40,328 nt of DNA from Actinomycetes bacterium (GTDB lineage Bacteria > Actinomycetota > Actinomycetes > Propionibacteriales > Nocardioidaceae): contig JAEZEJ010000152.1 of assembly GCA_023417775.1 (NCBI GenBank), positions 1 through 40,328 of the forward strand, read 5' to 3'. Both the position numbers and the translations under genes were made by a program. A model generated the notes under the pieces. It was given only the letters and a program-made list of their open reading frames with translations. It had not been told where the DNA came from and did not search any database. Of the stretch, positions 17,700 to 25,248 are shown piece by piece (positions within the stretch are counted from its first letter, which is position 1; each line of letters begins with the position of its first letter).

Positions 17700-18530
17700 T
17701 CAGGCGTAGGAGGCGGAGAGGACGCCCGCGGCGAGCAGACCCATCACCGCGAAGCCGAGCACGATGCGGTAGACGACGAAGGGGGCATAGGAACGGGTGC
17801 TGACATAGCGCAGCAGCCAGTGGATGACGGCCAGACCGACCACGAAGGAGACCACGGTGCCCACGATCGTCGGGCCGGCACCGTACGCGTTCTCGGCTCC
17901 GGGGATGTCCTTGAGCTTGTAGACACCCGCCCCGACGACCGCGGGGATCGCGAGCAGGAAGGCGTAGCGCGTCGCAGCCTGACGCTCATAGCCGAGGAAG
18001 AGGCCCATCGAGATGGTGGCGCCGGAGCGCGAGACCCCGGGGACGATCGCGGCCGCCTGTGCGGCACCGAAGAGCACCGCGTGCCGCATGGTCAGCTGCT
18101 CGATGGCCCGGTTCTTGCGTCCCACCTTCTCGGAGATGCCGAGCACGACGCCGAGCACGACGAGGGTCGTGGCGATGACCCACAGGCTGCGGAACTCCCG
18201 ATCGATGAGGTCCTCCAGCAGCAGCCCGAGAATCACGATCGGCAGCGAGCCGATGATGATGAACCAGCCCATGCGCCATTCGGGGGCCTGTCTGGCGTCG
18301 GCGGAGAACACGCCGCGCACCCATCCTGATCCGATCGTCCAGATGTCGCGCCAGAAGTAGAGCACGACCGCCAGCTCGGTGCCGATCTGGACGACAGCGG
18401 TGTAGGCCGCCCCGGGATCGCCCCATCCGAAGAGCTGCGGGAAGATCGCGAGATGCGCGCTACTGGAGATCGGGAGGAACTCGGTGAGCCCCTGGATGAG
18501 ACCCAGGACGACTGATCGCAGCAAATCCAC
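17700..18530 (-). CDS. uppP: Undecaprenyl-diphosphatase UppP (BacA)
   Basis: Integral membrane phosphatase that recycles undecaprenyl diphosphate to the monophosphate carrier for cell-wall synthesis; over-expression in other bacteria gives bacitracin resistance. The 276 residues carry both signature blocks: TEFLPISSSAHL at 16-27, and PGVSRSGATISMGLFLG at 164-180 with the catalytic R168. About eight hydrophobic helices are evident. It starts at GTG 18528-18530, 6 nt after a TAGGCT box, divergent from the aldo/keto reductase. It is followed 7 nt later by bluB. Length is normal. Confidence 0.97.
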   Translation of the reverse strand: MDLLRSVVLGLIQGLTEFLPISSSAHLAIFPQLFGWGDPGAAYTAVVQIGTELAVVLYFWRDIWTIGSGWVRGVFSADARQAPEWRMGWFIIIGSLPIVILGLLLEDLIDREFRSLWVIATTLVVLGVVLGISEKVGRKNRAIEQLTMRHAVLFGAAQAAAIVPGVSRSGATISMGLFLGYERQAATRYAFLLAIPAVVGAGVYKLKDIPGAENAYGAGPTIVGTVVSFVVGLAVIHWLLRYVSTRSYAPFVVYRIVLGFAVMGLLAAGVLSASYA

Positions 18531-18536
18531 CGTGCG

Positions 18537-18542
18537 AGCCTA
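18537..18542 (-). promoter_or_regulatory. -10 box for uppP-bluB (leaderless-type)
   Basis: TAGGCT on the minus strand ends 6 nt before the uppP GTG. Confidence 0.6.
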
Positions 18543-18566
18543 CACGCGGCTCCAGGCCCGACTGGC

Positions 18567-18572
18567 TACCCT
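18567..18572 (+). promoter_or_regulatory. -10 box for the aldo/keto reductase gene (leaderless-type)
   Basis: TACCCT ends 6 nt before the ATG at 18579. It is back to back with the uppP box across a 48-bp intergenic region. Confidence 0.55.
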
Positions 18573-18578
18573 GCTGGC

Positions 18579-19520
18579 ATGTTGAAGAGGCGGCTCGGTG
18601 GCTCCGGACTCGAGGTGTCGCGCCTGGGGCTCGGCACGATGACGTGGGGCACGATCGTCGACGACTACGTCGCCGAGGACCTGCTGACCGCCTTCCTCGA
18701 TGCCGGCGGAACCCTGATCGACACCGCCCCGATCTACGGTGAGGGCCGCGCCGAGGAATTGCTCGGCCGGCTGCTGGCCAAGTCGGGCGCCCGGGATCGA
18801 CTCGTGCTGGCGGGCAAGGCCGGGCTGATCCACCGCGATGGCGCGGTGGTCCGCGATTCGTCGCGGCGGACGCTGCTCGCCCAGCTCGACCAGTCGCTGC
18901 GCGATCTCGGCACCGACCATCTCGATCTGTGGCAGATCCATCGGTTCGACGAGACGACGCCGATCGACGAGGCGATGGCGACCCTCGACGACGCCGTACG
19001 GTCCGGACGGGTGCGATACGCGGGCATCAGCAACTACTCAGGGTGGCAGACATCGCTGGCGCACGCGCGATTCGATCGCCTCGGCACCGGAGTGCCTCTG
19101 GTCAGCGCCCAGGTGGAGTATTCGCTGGTGAACCGGTCTGCCGAGGCCGAGGTGATCGCGGCGGCCGAGTACCTGGGGATGAGCATTCTCGCCTGGTCTC
19201 CCCTGGGCCGTGGCGTCCTGACCGGCAAGTACCGCGGCGGCATCCCCGGCGACTCGCGGGCGGCCGATGCTCAGTGGGAGCCCTTCGTCGCGGCCTATCT
19301 GTCGGCACAGAAGACCCGCATCGTCGATGCCGTGGCCAAGGCCTCCGAGGGGCTCGGGGTTCCGATGACCCATACGGCGCTGGCGTGGGCCCGGGACCGT
19401 CCCGGTATCGGTGCCCTCGTGGTGGGGGCGCGTACCGTGGCGCAGTTGACGGAGTCACTGGGCGCGGAGAGCCTCACCCTGCCGGCGCAGATCGCCGACG
19501 CCCTGTCCGATGTCTCATGA
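18579..19520 (+). CDS. Aldo/keto reductase family oxidoreductase
   Basis: A 313-residue NADPH-dependent (alpha/beta)8 barrel reductase of the AKR superfamily; the physiological substrate is unknown. The tetrad is intact: D48 and Y53 in IDTAPIYGEGRAEELLG, K80 in LAGKAGL, and H121 in DLWQIHRFD. Strand 5-6 features GISNYSGWQ and VEYSLVNR and the cofactor-binding LAWSPLGRGVLTGKY are present, and the C terminus has IGALVVGARTVAQLTESL. Its TGA overlaps an ATG of the next small gene (ATGA at 19517-19520), and GAGG in the overlap serves the next start. Substrate prediction is not possible. Confidence 0.94.
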   Translation: MLKRRLGGSGLEVSRLGLGTMTWGTIVDDYVAEDLLTAFLDAGGTLIDTAPIYGEGRAEELLGRLLAKSGARDRLVLAGKAGLIHRDGAVVRDSSRRTLLAQLDQSLRDLGTDHLDLWQIHRFDETTPIDEAMATLDDAVRSGRVRYAGISNYSGWQTSLAHARFDRLGTGVPLVSAQVEYSLVNRSAEAEVIAAAEYLGMSILAWSPLGRGVLTGKYRGGIPGDSRAADAQWEPFVAAYLSAQKTRIVDAVAKASEGLGVPMTHTALAWARDRPGIGALVVGARTVAQLTESLGAESLTLPAQIADALSDVS

Positions 19521-19528
19521 GGAGCACC

Positions 19529-19714
19529 ATGGTCGAGTACGAGTTCTGGAATATGTCGATCTCGCGCACGCAGTCGCGTCAGGCGGTGTGCCGGATGCTC
19601 ACCGATGCCGCCGAGTTCCAGGGCTGGGAGCTCGACCGGCTGCGTCGCGATCGCAGCGGAGAGCGTTCCGTCCGCCTCCGCCGCAAGATCATCCGCATGC
19701 GCCCCACCTTCTGA
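19529..19714 (+). CDS. Small DUF5703-type protein (61 aa)
   Basis: A 61-residue basic protein starting MVEYEFWNMSISRTQSRQAV and ending VRLRRKIIRMRPTF. The pattern EYEF...SR..A...LT..AE..GWEL.RLR...G.R.V.LRRKIIR fits the actinobacterial family I know as DUF5703; function unknown. I choose ATG 19529 because TGAGGAG lies 4 nt upstream. The ATG at 19517, which overlaps the reductase stop, would add four residues (MRST). It is read together with the reductase. An inverted repeat follows immediately. Confidence 0.82.
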   Translation: MVEYEFWNMSISRTQSRQAVCRMLTDAAEFQGWELDRLRRDRSGERSVRLRRKIIRMRPTF

Positions 19715-19744
19715 CCCCGCCCCGCCCTCACCCGCCCTCGTCGT

Positions 19745-19801
19745 GGGCGGTGAGTCATCACCCATGCCGCGGCGTCATCGGTGGTTGATGACTCACCGCC
19801 C
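19745..19801. terminator. 16-bp perfect inverted repeat between convergent genes
   Basis: GGGCGGTGAGTCATCA (19745-19760) is exactly complementary to 19786-19801, with a 25-nt loop that can pair partly with itself (CCC/GG and CCGCGG). It lies between the 3' ends of the DUF5703-type gene and the M20 peptidase gene, the position of a shared terminator. There is no T-run, so it would be an actinobacterial type without U-tail, or a dispersed palindromic repeat or binding site. Confidence 0.6.
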
Positions 19802-19814
19802 GGGGCGAGGCGGG

Positions 19815-21107
19815 TCAGGCGAGGTCGAGGAAGGTGTCGAAGACGCGCGAGCCGAACTGGAGGGCGTCGAGGGGGACGCGCTCATCGACCCCGTGGAACA
19901 GCGCCGTGAAGTCGAGATCGGCGGGCAGCCGCAGCGGCGTGAAGCCGTAGGACGTGATGCCGAGCTTGTCGAAGGCCTTGGCATCCGTGCCTCCGGACAT
20001 CAGGAACGGAGCGATATGCGCCTCGGGATCATGGCGATGCAGGGACATCGTCATCGCATCGACCAGGTCGCCCTCGAAGCCGTACTCCAGCGCTCGATCG
20101 AAGGTGTATGAGTCGACGGCGACCTTCTCCCCCACGATCTCCTGCACCGCCGGCATGAAGGTCTCGGCATGACCCGGCAGGTACCGCCCGTCGACGAAGG
20201 CCACCGCCTCGCCCGGCACCACATTGTGCTTGTAGCCGGCCTGGAGCATCGTCGGATTGGTCGTATTGCGCAGTCCGGCCCCGATCATCCGCACCGCCGG
20301 GCCGAAATGCTCCAGCAGCTCCGCCGGCGAGCCCTCGGCGCCCGTCAGCTCGCGCACCTTGTCGAGCAGCAGGCGCATCGAGGGTCCGGGCTCCTCGGGC
20401 CACAGGTGGTCACCCAGCGCGGCCAGACCGCGCGCGAGATGCGCGACCGGATTGTCGTCATTGCGCATCGAGCCGTGTCCCGCGGTGCCCGACGCCGTCA
20501 ACCGCATCCAGGCGATGCCCTTCTCGCCGGACTCCACGAGGTAGAGACGCTGTCCGCCGATCTCGGTCGAGAAACCGCCCACCTCGCCGATGGCCTCGGT
20601 GCAGCCCTCGAACCATTCGGGATGATGGTCGACCAGCCAGTGCGCCCCCTTGCGGCCGCCGGCCTCCTCGTCGGCGGTGAAGACCAGCAGGATCGGGCGA
20701 TCCGGGATCGCACCTGCTCGCTGCCGGGCCCGGACGACGGACAGGAGCATCGCGTCGAAGTCCTTCATGTCGACGGCGCCGCGCCCGTACAGATAGCCGT
20801 CGACGATCTCCGCGGCGAACGGGTCGACACTCCAGTCGGCAGCCTCCGCCGGCACGACGTCCAGATGTCCGTGGATCACCAGCCCGGGCCGCGACGAGTC
20901 CTGATCGCCCCACCGAGCGACCAGGGTCGCCCGTCCCGGCTCCGACTCGTAGATCTGCGAGTCGATGCCCACCTCGGCGAGCGATGCCGCCACGTACTCG
21001 GCGGCCGCCCGCTCTCCCGGCCCCGAATCGTCACCGAAATTGGAGGTGTCCATACGGATCAGGTCACGGCAGATGTCGACGGTCTCGGCGTCAGGCAGGT
21101 ACCCCAT
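19815..21107 (-). CDS. M20-family metallopeptidase (ArgE/DapE/carboxypeptidase-like)
   Basis: A 430-residue di-zinc hydrolase that removes an N-acyl group or a terminal residue from a small peptide-like substrate; the exact substrate is not predictable. Ligand motifs: HGHLDVVP with H81 and D83, GRGAVDMKD with D113, TADEEAGG with E147 and E148, and the C-terminal GGTDAKAF and FHGVDERVP with the last His. The dimerisation lid holds TASGTAGHGSM. It starts at ATG 21107, 6 nt after TACGAT, and follows the SRPBCC gene on the same strand by 19 nt. From memory it corresponds to Rv2141c. Length and motifs are complete, so it should be active. Confidence 0.93.
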   Translation of the reverse strand: MGYLPDAETVDICRDLIRMDTSNFGDDSGPGERAAAEYVAASLAEVGIDSQIYESEPGRATLVARWGDQDSSRPGLVIHGHLDVVPAEAADWSVDPFAAEIVDGYLYGRGAVDMKDFDAMLLSVVRARQRAGAIPDRPILLVFTADEEAGGRKGAHWLVDHHPEWFEGCTEAIGEVGGFSTEIGGQRLYLVESGEKGIAWMRLTASGTAGHGSMRNDDNPVAHLARGLAALGDHLWPEEPGPSMRLLLDKVRELTGAEGSPAELLEHFGPAVRMIGAGLRNTTNPTMLQAGYKHNVVPGEAVAFVDGRYLPGHAETFMPAVQEIVGEKVAVDSYTFDRALEYGFEGDLVDAMTMSLHRHDPEAHIAPFLMSGGTDAKAFDKLGITSYGFTPLRLPADLDFTALFHGVDERVPLDALQFGSRVFDTFLDLA

Positions 21108-21113
21108 GCCCCG

Positions 21114-21119
21114 ATCGTA
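21114..21119 (-). promoter_or_regulatory. -10 box for the M20 peptidase gene (leaderless-type)
   Basis: TACGAT on the minus strand ends 6 nt before the ATG at 21107, within the 19-bp gap to the SRPBCC gene. Confidence 0.55.
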
Positions 21120-21126
21120 CGGGGAC

Positions 21127-21507
21127 TCAGCCGACGAGGCGGCGGGCCAGATGCCGGACCATCCACCGAGCCGGCAACCTCAGCAGCGCACCGGGCACCC
21201 CGATCACCGCGATGTCCTCGCGCCACAGCACCTCGCTGCCCTGGGCGGCCGGGGCGATCTCGATGGTCGCCCACCCCCGCACGATCCTGCCGCGCTTCAC
21301 CAGCTCGACGCGACGCCCCGGCTCGACCAGCACCACCGACATCGGGTCGTCGAAGGCGAGTGGACCGAGGCCGGTGCGTGCCGTGAACCCGTCGGCCGTG
21401 CGGCGGATGCGGGTCAGCGGCACCGAGTGATCCTCCCACCGGGTCAACCGGTCGAAAGCCTCTGGTGCATCGTGACGACTCGACAGCCGGTACTCGACAT
21501 AGACCAT
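21127..21507 (-). CDS. SRPBCC-domain (START-like/CoxG-like) protein
   Basis: A 126-residue single SRPBCC (polyketide cyclase / START-like) domain, a helix-grip fold that binds hydrophobic ligands. Beginning MVYVEYRLSSRHDAPEAFDR, it has the opening strand and helix, the loop WEDHSVPLTRIRR, paired strands (ARTGLGPLAFDDPMSVVLVE), and the final long basic helix (RLPARWMVRHLARRLVG). The ATG at 21505-21507 lies 18 bp from the divergent MoxR start; longer frames would overlap that gene. A CAATCT hexamer 7 nt upstream could be its -10. Next to MoxR and VWA genes it recalls CoxG of CO-dehydrogenase clusters, but the ligand and role here are unknown. Confidence 0.8.
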   Translation of the reverse strand: MVYVEYRLSSRHDAPEAFDRLTRWEDHSVPLTRIRRTADGFTARTGLGPLAFDDPMSVVLVEPGRRVELVKRGRIVRGWATIEIAPAAQGSEVLWREDIAVIGVPGALLRLPARWMVRHLARRLVG

Positions 21508-21513
21508 GGGTAC

Positions 21514-21519
21514 TAGATT
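21514..21519 (+). promoter_or_regulatory. -10 box for the MoxR-VWA operon (leaderless-type)
   Basis: TAGATT ends 6 nt before the ATG at 21526. The same 18-bp gap must also promote the divergent SRPBCC gene. Confidence 0.55.
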
Positions 21520-21525
21520 GACGCC

Positions 21526-22404
21526 ATGACACGCAGCATGCCCTTCGAGTCGGTTCAGGACGTCAAGGATCGCCTCGCCAGCGCCGGCTATCTGGCCTCC
21601 GATGCCATCGCCACCACCGTCTTCCTGGCCAGCGAACTGGGCAAACCGCTCCTGGTCGAGGGCCCGGCCGGTGTCGGCAAGACCGAGTTGTCCCGAGCCG
21701 TCGCGACGGCCTGCGGAGCCGATCTGGTCCGCCTGCAGTGCTATGAGGGGGTCGACGAGGCCCGCGCCCTCTACGAGTGGAATCACGCCAAGCAGCTGCT
21801 GCGGATCAGCTCGGGCAGCGGGAACGAGACCTGGGACGACGCCCGCGACGACATCTTCAGCGAGGAGTTCCTGCTGCCGCGCCCGCTGTTGACCGCCATC
21901 CGCAATGACGGTCCCACGGTGCTGCTGATCGACGAGACGGACAAGGCGGATGTCGAGATCGAGGGACTGCTCCTCGAGGTCCTCGGCGACTTCCAGGTCA
22001 CCGTCCCCGAGCTCGGCACCGTCACCGCGACGCAGCGCCCCTTCGTCGTCCTGACCTCGAATGCCACCCGGGAGCTGAGCGAGGCGCTGCGTCGTCGCTG
22101 CCTATTCCTGCACATCGAGTTTCCGGCTGCCGAGTTGGAGCGCGAGATCGTCACCCTCAAGGTCCCCGGCCTCGACGCGGCGCTCGCGGACTCGGTCGTG
22201 CGCGTCATCGGGGCACTCCGCGAGAGCGGCCTGCGCAAGGCGCCCTCGGTGTCCGAGACCCTCGACTGGGCCCGCACGCTCGTCGCCCTCGGTGCCCACA
22301 CCCTGGACGACGCGGTCATCGAGGAGACCCTCGGCGTGGTCCTCAAGCATCAGGACGATATCGGGAAGGCCCGCGCGGCGCTCAAGCTCAGCGAGACCTC
22401 GTGA
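21526..22404 (+). CDS. MoxR-family AAA+ ATPase (CoxD-like)
   Basis: A 292-residue AAA+ ATPase of the MoxR/CoxD branch, which works with a VWA partner to remodel or metallate protein complexes. Walker A GPAGVGKT is at 46-53, Walker B VLLIDETDKAD at 132-142, sensor 1 VVLTSNATREL, and the arginine-finger region ALRRRCLFLHIEFP. The segment LQCYEGVDEARALYEWN at 70-86 is typical of CoxD-like members. Its end and the start of the VWA gene overlap by 4 nt (GTGA, 22401-22404), so the pair is coupled. No CO dehydrogenase or other obvious client gene is in the window. Confidence 0.93.
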   Translation: MTRSMPFESVQDVKDRLASAGYLASDAIATTVFLASELGKPLLVEGPAGVGKTELSRAVATACGADLVRLQCYEGVDEARALYEWNHAKQLLRISSGSGNETWDDARDDIFSEEFLLPRPLLTAIRNDGPTVLLIDETDKADVEIEGLLLEVLGDFQVTVPELGTVTATQRPFVVLTSNATRELSEALRRRCLFLHIEFPAAELEREIVTLKVPGLDAALADSVVRVIGALRESGLRKAPSVSETLDWARTLVALGAHTLDDAVIEETLGVVLKHQDDIGKARAALKLSETS

Positions 22405-23777
22405 CCGACGTCGCCGAACGCCTGGTCTCCTTCGTGGAGGCGTTGCGACTCAAGGGCATCAATGCCGGACCGAGCGAGACGATCGACGCCGCCCAGGTCG
22501 CCACCGTGCTCGGTTTCGATGACCGCGAGATCCTGCGCGAGGGCTTGGCCGCCGCCCTGGTCCGGCGCGACGGACAGCGCGATGTCTTCGACATGACCTT
22601 CGACCTCTTCTTCCCCGCCGGGGTGGGCGCGCCTCAGGCGGCGCGCGATGAGCCCGCGGCCGATGGCCTGGAACAGCTGCGCGATCTATTGGCCATGGCG
22701 CTCGCCGATGACGATCCGCGAGCCCTCGACCAGCTCGCGGAGGTCGCCGTCGACGTGCTGGGCGAGGTCGGACAGCCGGGGACCTCCACCCACGGCTGGT
22801 CGGCGTATCAGACGTTGGAGCGCCTGCGTCCCCAGACGCTCGTCGCCGCCGCGGTCGGCTTCCGGGGAGGAGGCGGCGGTGGCGGCGCGGGCAGCCAGGG
22901 CAGCCCGGTCGCCGAGCGGCTGCACCGTGACGAGGTACGCCGCGCGGTGGGCCGTTTCCGCGAGGCGGTCGCATCCGAGGCTCGACGACGCACCGCTGAG
23001 GTCAGGGGGCGCGAGGTGGTCTCGCGCCATGCGGTCGCCCCCAGCAAGGACCGGGTCGAGTTCCTCTCGGCCAATGCCCATCAGCTCGCGGAGATGCGAC
23101 GCACCGTCCAGCCCCTCGCCCGCCGTCTCGCGACCCGCCTCTCGGCCCGGCGTCGTCGTCGCCGACGTGGGCAGATCGACATCCGGCGCACGCTACGGGC
23201 GGCGATGAGTACCGGCGGAGTGCCGGTCAAACCCGTTTATGCCGCCCCCCGACCGTCGCGCCCCGAGCTCGTGCTGCTCTGCGATGTCTCCGGATCGGTC
23301 GCGGGATTCTCCGATTTCACGATGCTGCTGGTCAAGGCCCTGAGCGACCAGTTCAGCAAGGTCCGGGTCTTCGCCTTCGTCAATGCGATGGCCGAGGTGA
23401 CCGAGCTCGTCCGCGAGCAGGACGGGGACCTCAGTTCGCGCATCCTCGCCGAGGCTCGGGTCACCAAGTGGCACACGAGCAGCGACTACGGCGAGGCGCT
23501 GCTGGACTTCGTCGGTGATTTCGAGGACGCGGTGGGTCCGCGGACCGCCGTGCTGATCCTCGGCGATGCCCGCAACAACAACCAGCGGCCTCGGCTGGAT
23601 GCCCTGCACCGGATCTCCGAGCGGTCACGACGGACCTTCTGGCTGAACCCGGAGCACGGCTCGCGCTGGGGCTTGGGCGACTCCGAGGCCCTCGCCTACA
23701 GCGAGGTGGTGCCCATGTACGAGTGCTGCACGATCGAGCAGTTGAGCACGGTGGTGGGACGGCTGCTGCCGGTCTGA
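22401..23777 (+). CDS. CoxE-like VWA-domain protein, partner of the MoxR ATPase
   Basis: A 458-residue protein of the CoxE/YehP-like group. The N-terminal ~150 residues are helical. Then comes a Gly-rich hinge (FRGGGGGGGAGSQG, about 153-166), a basic region (ARRLATRLSARRRRRRRGQIDIRRTLR), and the VWA domain from about 285. The metal site LLCDVSGSVAG has D295, S297 and S299 of the MIDAS motif. The later MIDAS Asp/Thr region is seen in VLILGDARNN. No signal peptide, so it is cytoplasmic. MoxR-VWA pairs act together on a client complex; the client here is unknown. It starts with GTG overlapping the MoxR stop and is convergent with the M23 gene, 4 bp apart. Confidence 0.93.
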   Translation: MTDVAERLVSFVEALRLKGINAGPSETIDAAQVATVLGFDDREILREGLAAALVRRDGQRDVFDMTFDLFFPAGVGAPQAARDEPAADGLEQLRDLLAMALADDDPRALDQLAEVAVDVLGEVGQPGTSTHGWSAYQTLERLRPQTLVAAAVGFRGGGGGGGAGSQGSPVAERLHRDEVRRAVGRFREAVASEARRRTAEVRGREVVSRHAVAPSKDRVEFLSANAHQLAEMRRTVQPLARRLATRLSARRRRRRRGQIDIRRTLRAAMSTGGVPVKPVYAAPRPSRPELVLLCDVSGSVAGFSDFTMLLVKALSDQFSKVRVFAFVNAMAEVTELVREQDGDLSSRILAEARVTKWHTSSDYGEALLDFVGDFEDAVGPRTAVLILGDARNNNQRPRLDALHRISERSRRTFWLNPEHGSRWGLGDSEALAYSEVVPMYECCTIEQLSTVVGRLLPV

Positions 23778-23781
23778 GCCC

Positions 23782-24864
23782 TCAGGGCTCCAGACCGTGC
23801 TCCTTCATGATGGGCAGCGGGTCGACCGCCGAGCTCTCGTCCTCCGGATGCACCTCGAGGTGCAGGTGGGGACCGGTGACATTGCCGGTCGCTCCGACGG
23901 CGCCGATCTGGTCGCCCTTGCGGACCACCTGTCCGGCCTCCACATCGGTCCGCGACTGGTGCGCATACCAGAGCTCGGTGCCGTCGGCGAGACGCAGCAC
24001 GGTGCGATTGCCGTAGGCACCCGCATAGCCCACCGAGACCACGACCGCGTCCTGCATCGCGTACAGGGGGGTGCCGCTCGGTGCGGAGAGGTCGATGCCG
24101 GTGTGCCGGCCGCTGGACCACATGCGTCCGGCCTGGCCGAAGCGCGCCGACAGGCGGTAGTCCTCCAGCGGCATGACCCACTCGTCGGCCTTGCGCGCCT
24201 CCTCGGCGGCACGGGCCTCCTCCTCCGCCTGGAGCTGGGCCTGACGTTCCTCGACGAGACCGGCGATCCGCTCCTTCTCGGCGTTGAGCGCCTCGCGCTG
24301 GGCGGCGAAGTCCGGGAGCATCGGCGGCAGCAGGGCCGAGGCCAGGTTGACCGGACCGGTCGCCTCCTCGGGGACCTCCGACTGGGCGCGCAGCTGCGAG
24401 GCCAGCGGGCTGGTGTCATCGGTCAAGGGGGTGGGATCGGGTGCGGCCACGCCCGGATCGGCCGAAGGGGTGGGCGCGGGCTCCTCGCCGGGAGGCGGCG
24501 CCTCGCCCTCGGCCTCGGGGTCGACCGGCTCCGCCTGTCCCGGCTCCGCCTCGTCGACGACGGCCTCGTCCTCGGCAGCGGGCTGAGACTCCCAGCCGAC
24601 CGCGGCCTCCGGGTCGACCGGTGGCTCGACGACATCGGGGACCGTCGGCACATCGGCGACGGCCAGAGGGGCAGGCTCGACCGCGGCGACGGGAGCCTCG
24701 TCCGCGGTGGTGGCGGCGACTCCGCCGGCCGCGGCGGCCAGGCTCACCGTGCCGACGATCAGGGGGGACGCCCACCGACGACGAGGACGCTGACGGCGCC
24801 GGGCGCCACCTCGGGGTCGAGGACCGTCCGCTGGAGCGGACGAGCGTCGGGAGGCAGTCGTCAT
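23782..24864 (-). CDS. Secreted or membrane-anchored M23 peptidase (peptidoglycan endopeptidase)
   Basis: A 360-residue LytM/M23 zinc endopeptidase expected to cut peptidoglycan cross-bridges outside the membrane. The N terminus is highly basic (RRRQRPRRRW) followed by a hydrophobic stretch at about 33-52, a signal peptide or anchor. Residues 55-150 are a Pro/Glu/Asp-rich linker and 185-228 an Ala/Glu coiled coil. The catalytic domain covers 229-345: H254 and D258 in GRHTGIDLSAP, H302 in WYAHQ, and H333/H335 in TGPHLHLEV. All zinc ligands are intact. It starts at ATG 24862-24864 with only a weak GAGG upstream; TAGAGT at 24909-24914 may be its -10. No c-di-AMP riboswitch-like structure is evident in the upstream 191 bp. 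Confidence 0.93.
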   Translation of the reverse strand: MTTASRRSSAPADGPRPRGGARRRQRPRRRWASPLIVGTVSLAAAAGGVAATTADEAPVAAVEPAPLAVADVPTVPDVVEPPVDPEAAVGWESQPAAEDEAVVDEAEPGQAEPVDPEAEGEAPPPGEEPAPTPSADPGVAAPDPTPLTDDTSPLASQLRAQSEVPEEATGPVNLASALLPPMLPDFAAQREALNAEKERIAGLVEERQAQLQAEEEARAAEEARKADEWVMPLEDYRLSARFGQAGRMWSSGRHTGIDLSAPSGTPLYAMQDAVVVSVGYAGAYGNRTVLRLADGTELWYAHQSRTDVEAGQVVRKGDQIGAVGATGNVTGPHLHLEVHPEDESSAVDPLPIMKEHGLEP

Positions 24865-25055
24865 CGGGAGGGAGACCTCAGAAATCGTCGGGAATCGAGC
24901 CGCGGCCTACTCTACCGACAACCGCCGATACGCGCGTCGACTATCCACAGATTCGGATGAATATCTGATTCCGAGCCCGATGATTGACAGGAGACATGCG
25001 ACGTGCTTGCCACCTTGCGGATGCGGAGCCGGCGAATCGCTGCCATCGTCGCGGT

Positions 25056-25244
25056 ATGTATATCGGCGGTTCACTCTTCCTGCTGGCCATCGGAGCGATC
25101 CTGGCCTTCGCTGTCCAAGACGCGATCAGCGGCATCGATCTCGTCACCACCGGCTACATCCTGATGGGAGTCGGCGTGCTCGGACTGGTGCTCTCGATGA
25201 TCATGGCCGGGCGCGCTGGGCGCGACGCCCCTCCCCCGCGCTGA
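25056..25244 (+). CDS. Small two-helix membrane protein (DUF6458-like, 62 aa)
   Basis: A 62-residue protein starting MYIGGSLFLLAIGAILAFAV. A second hydrophobic helix runs GYILMGVGVLGLVLSMIM, and the tail is short and polar (AGRAGRDAPPPR). The G-x-x-L-x-x-x-G-A-I-L-x-F-A-V first helix and D-L-V-x-x-G-Y-I-L-M-G-x-G second helix fit the actinobacterial DUF6458 family; function unknown. The start is the ATG at 25056, with CATCGT (A2, T6 conserved) 6 nt upstream; the longer frame from 24984 adds a non-membrane, poorly plausible N terminus. It is convergent with the flavoprotein gene, 4 bp apart. Confidence 0.8.
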   Translation: MYIGGSLFLLAIGAILAFAVQDAISGIDLVTTGYILMGVGVLGLVLSMIMAGRAGRDAPPPR

Positions 25245-25248
25245 CGCC

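Noticed and set aside
24865..25055. Possible c-di-AMP (ydaO-type) riboswitch or replication-related site before the M23 gene; CTATCCACA at 24941-24949 resembles a DnaA box
   Set aside because: The segment lacks the long conserved ydaO core, and a single 8/9 DnaA-like 9-mer without a cluster or dnaA/dnaN neighbours is expected by chance.
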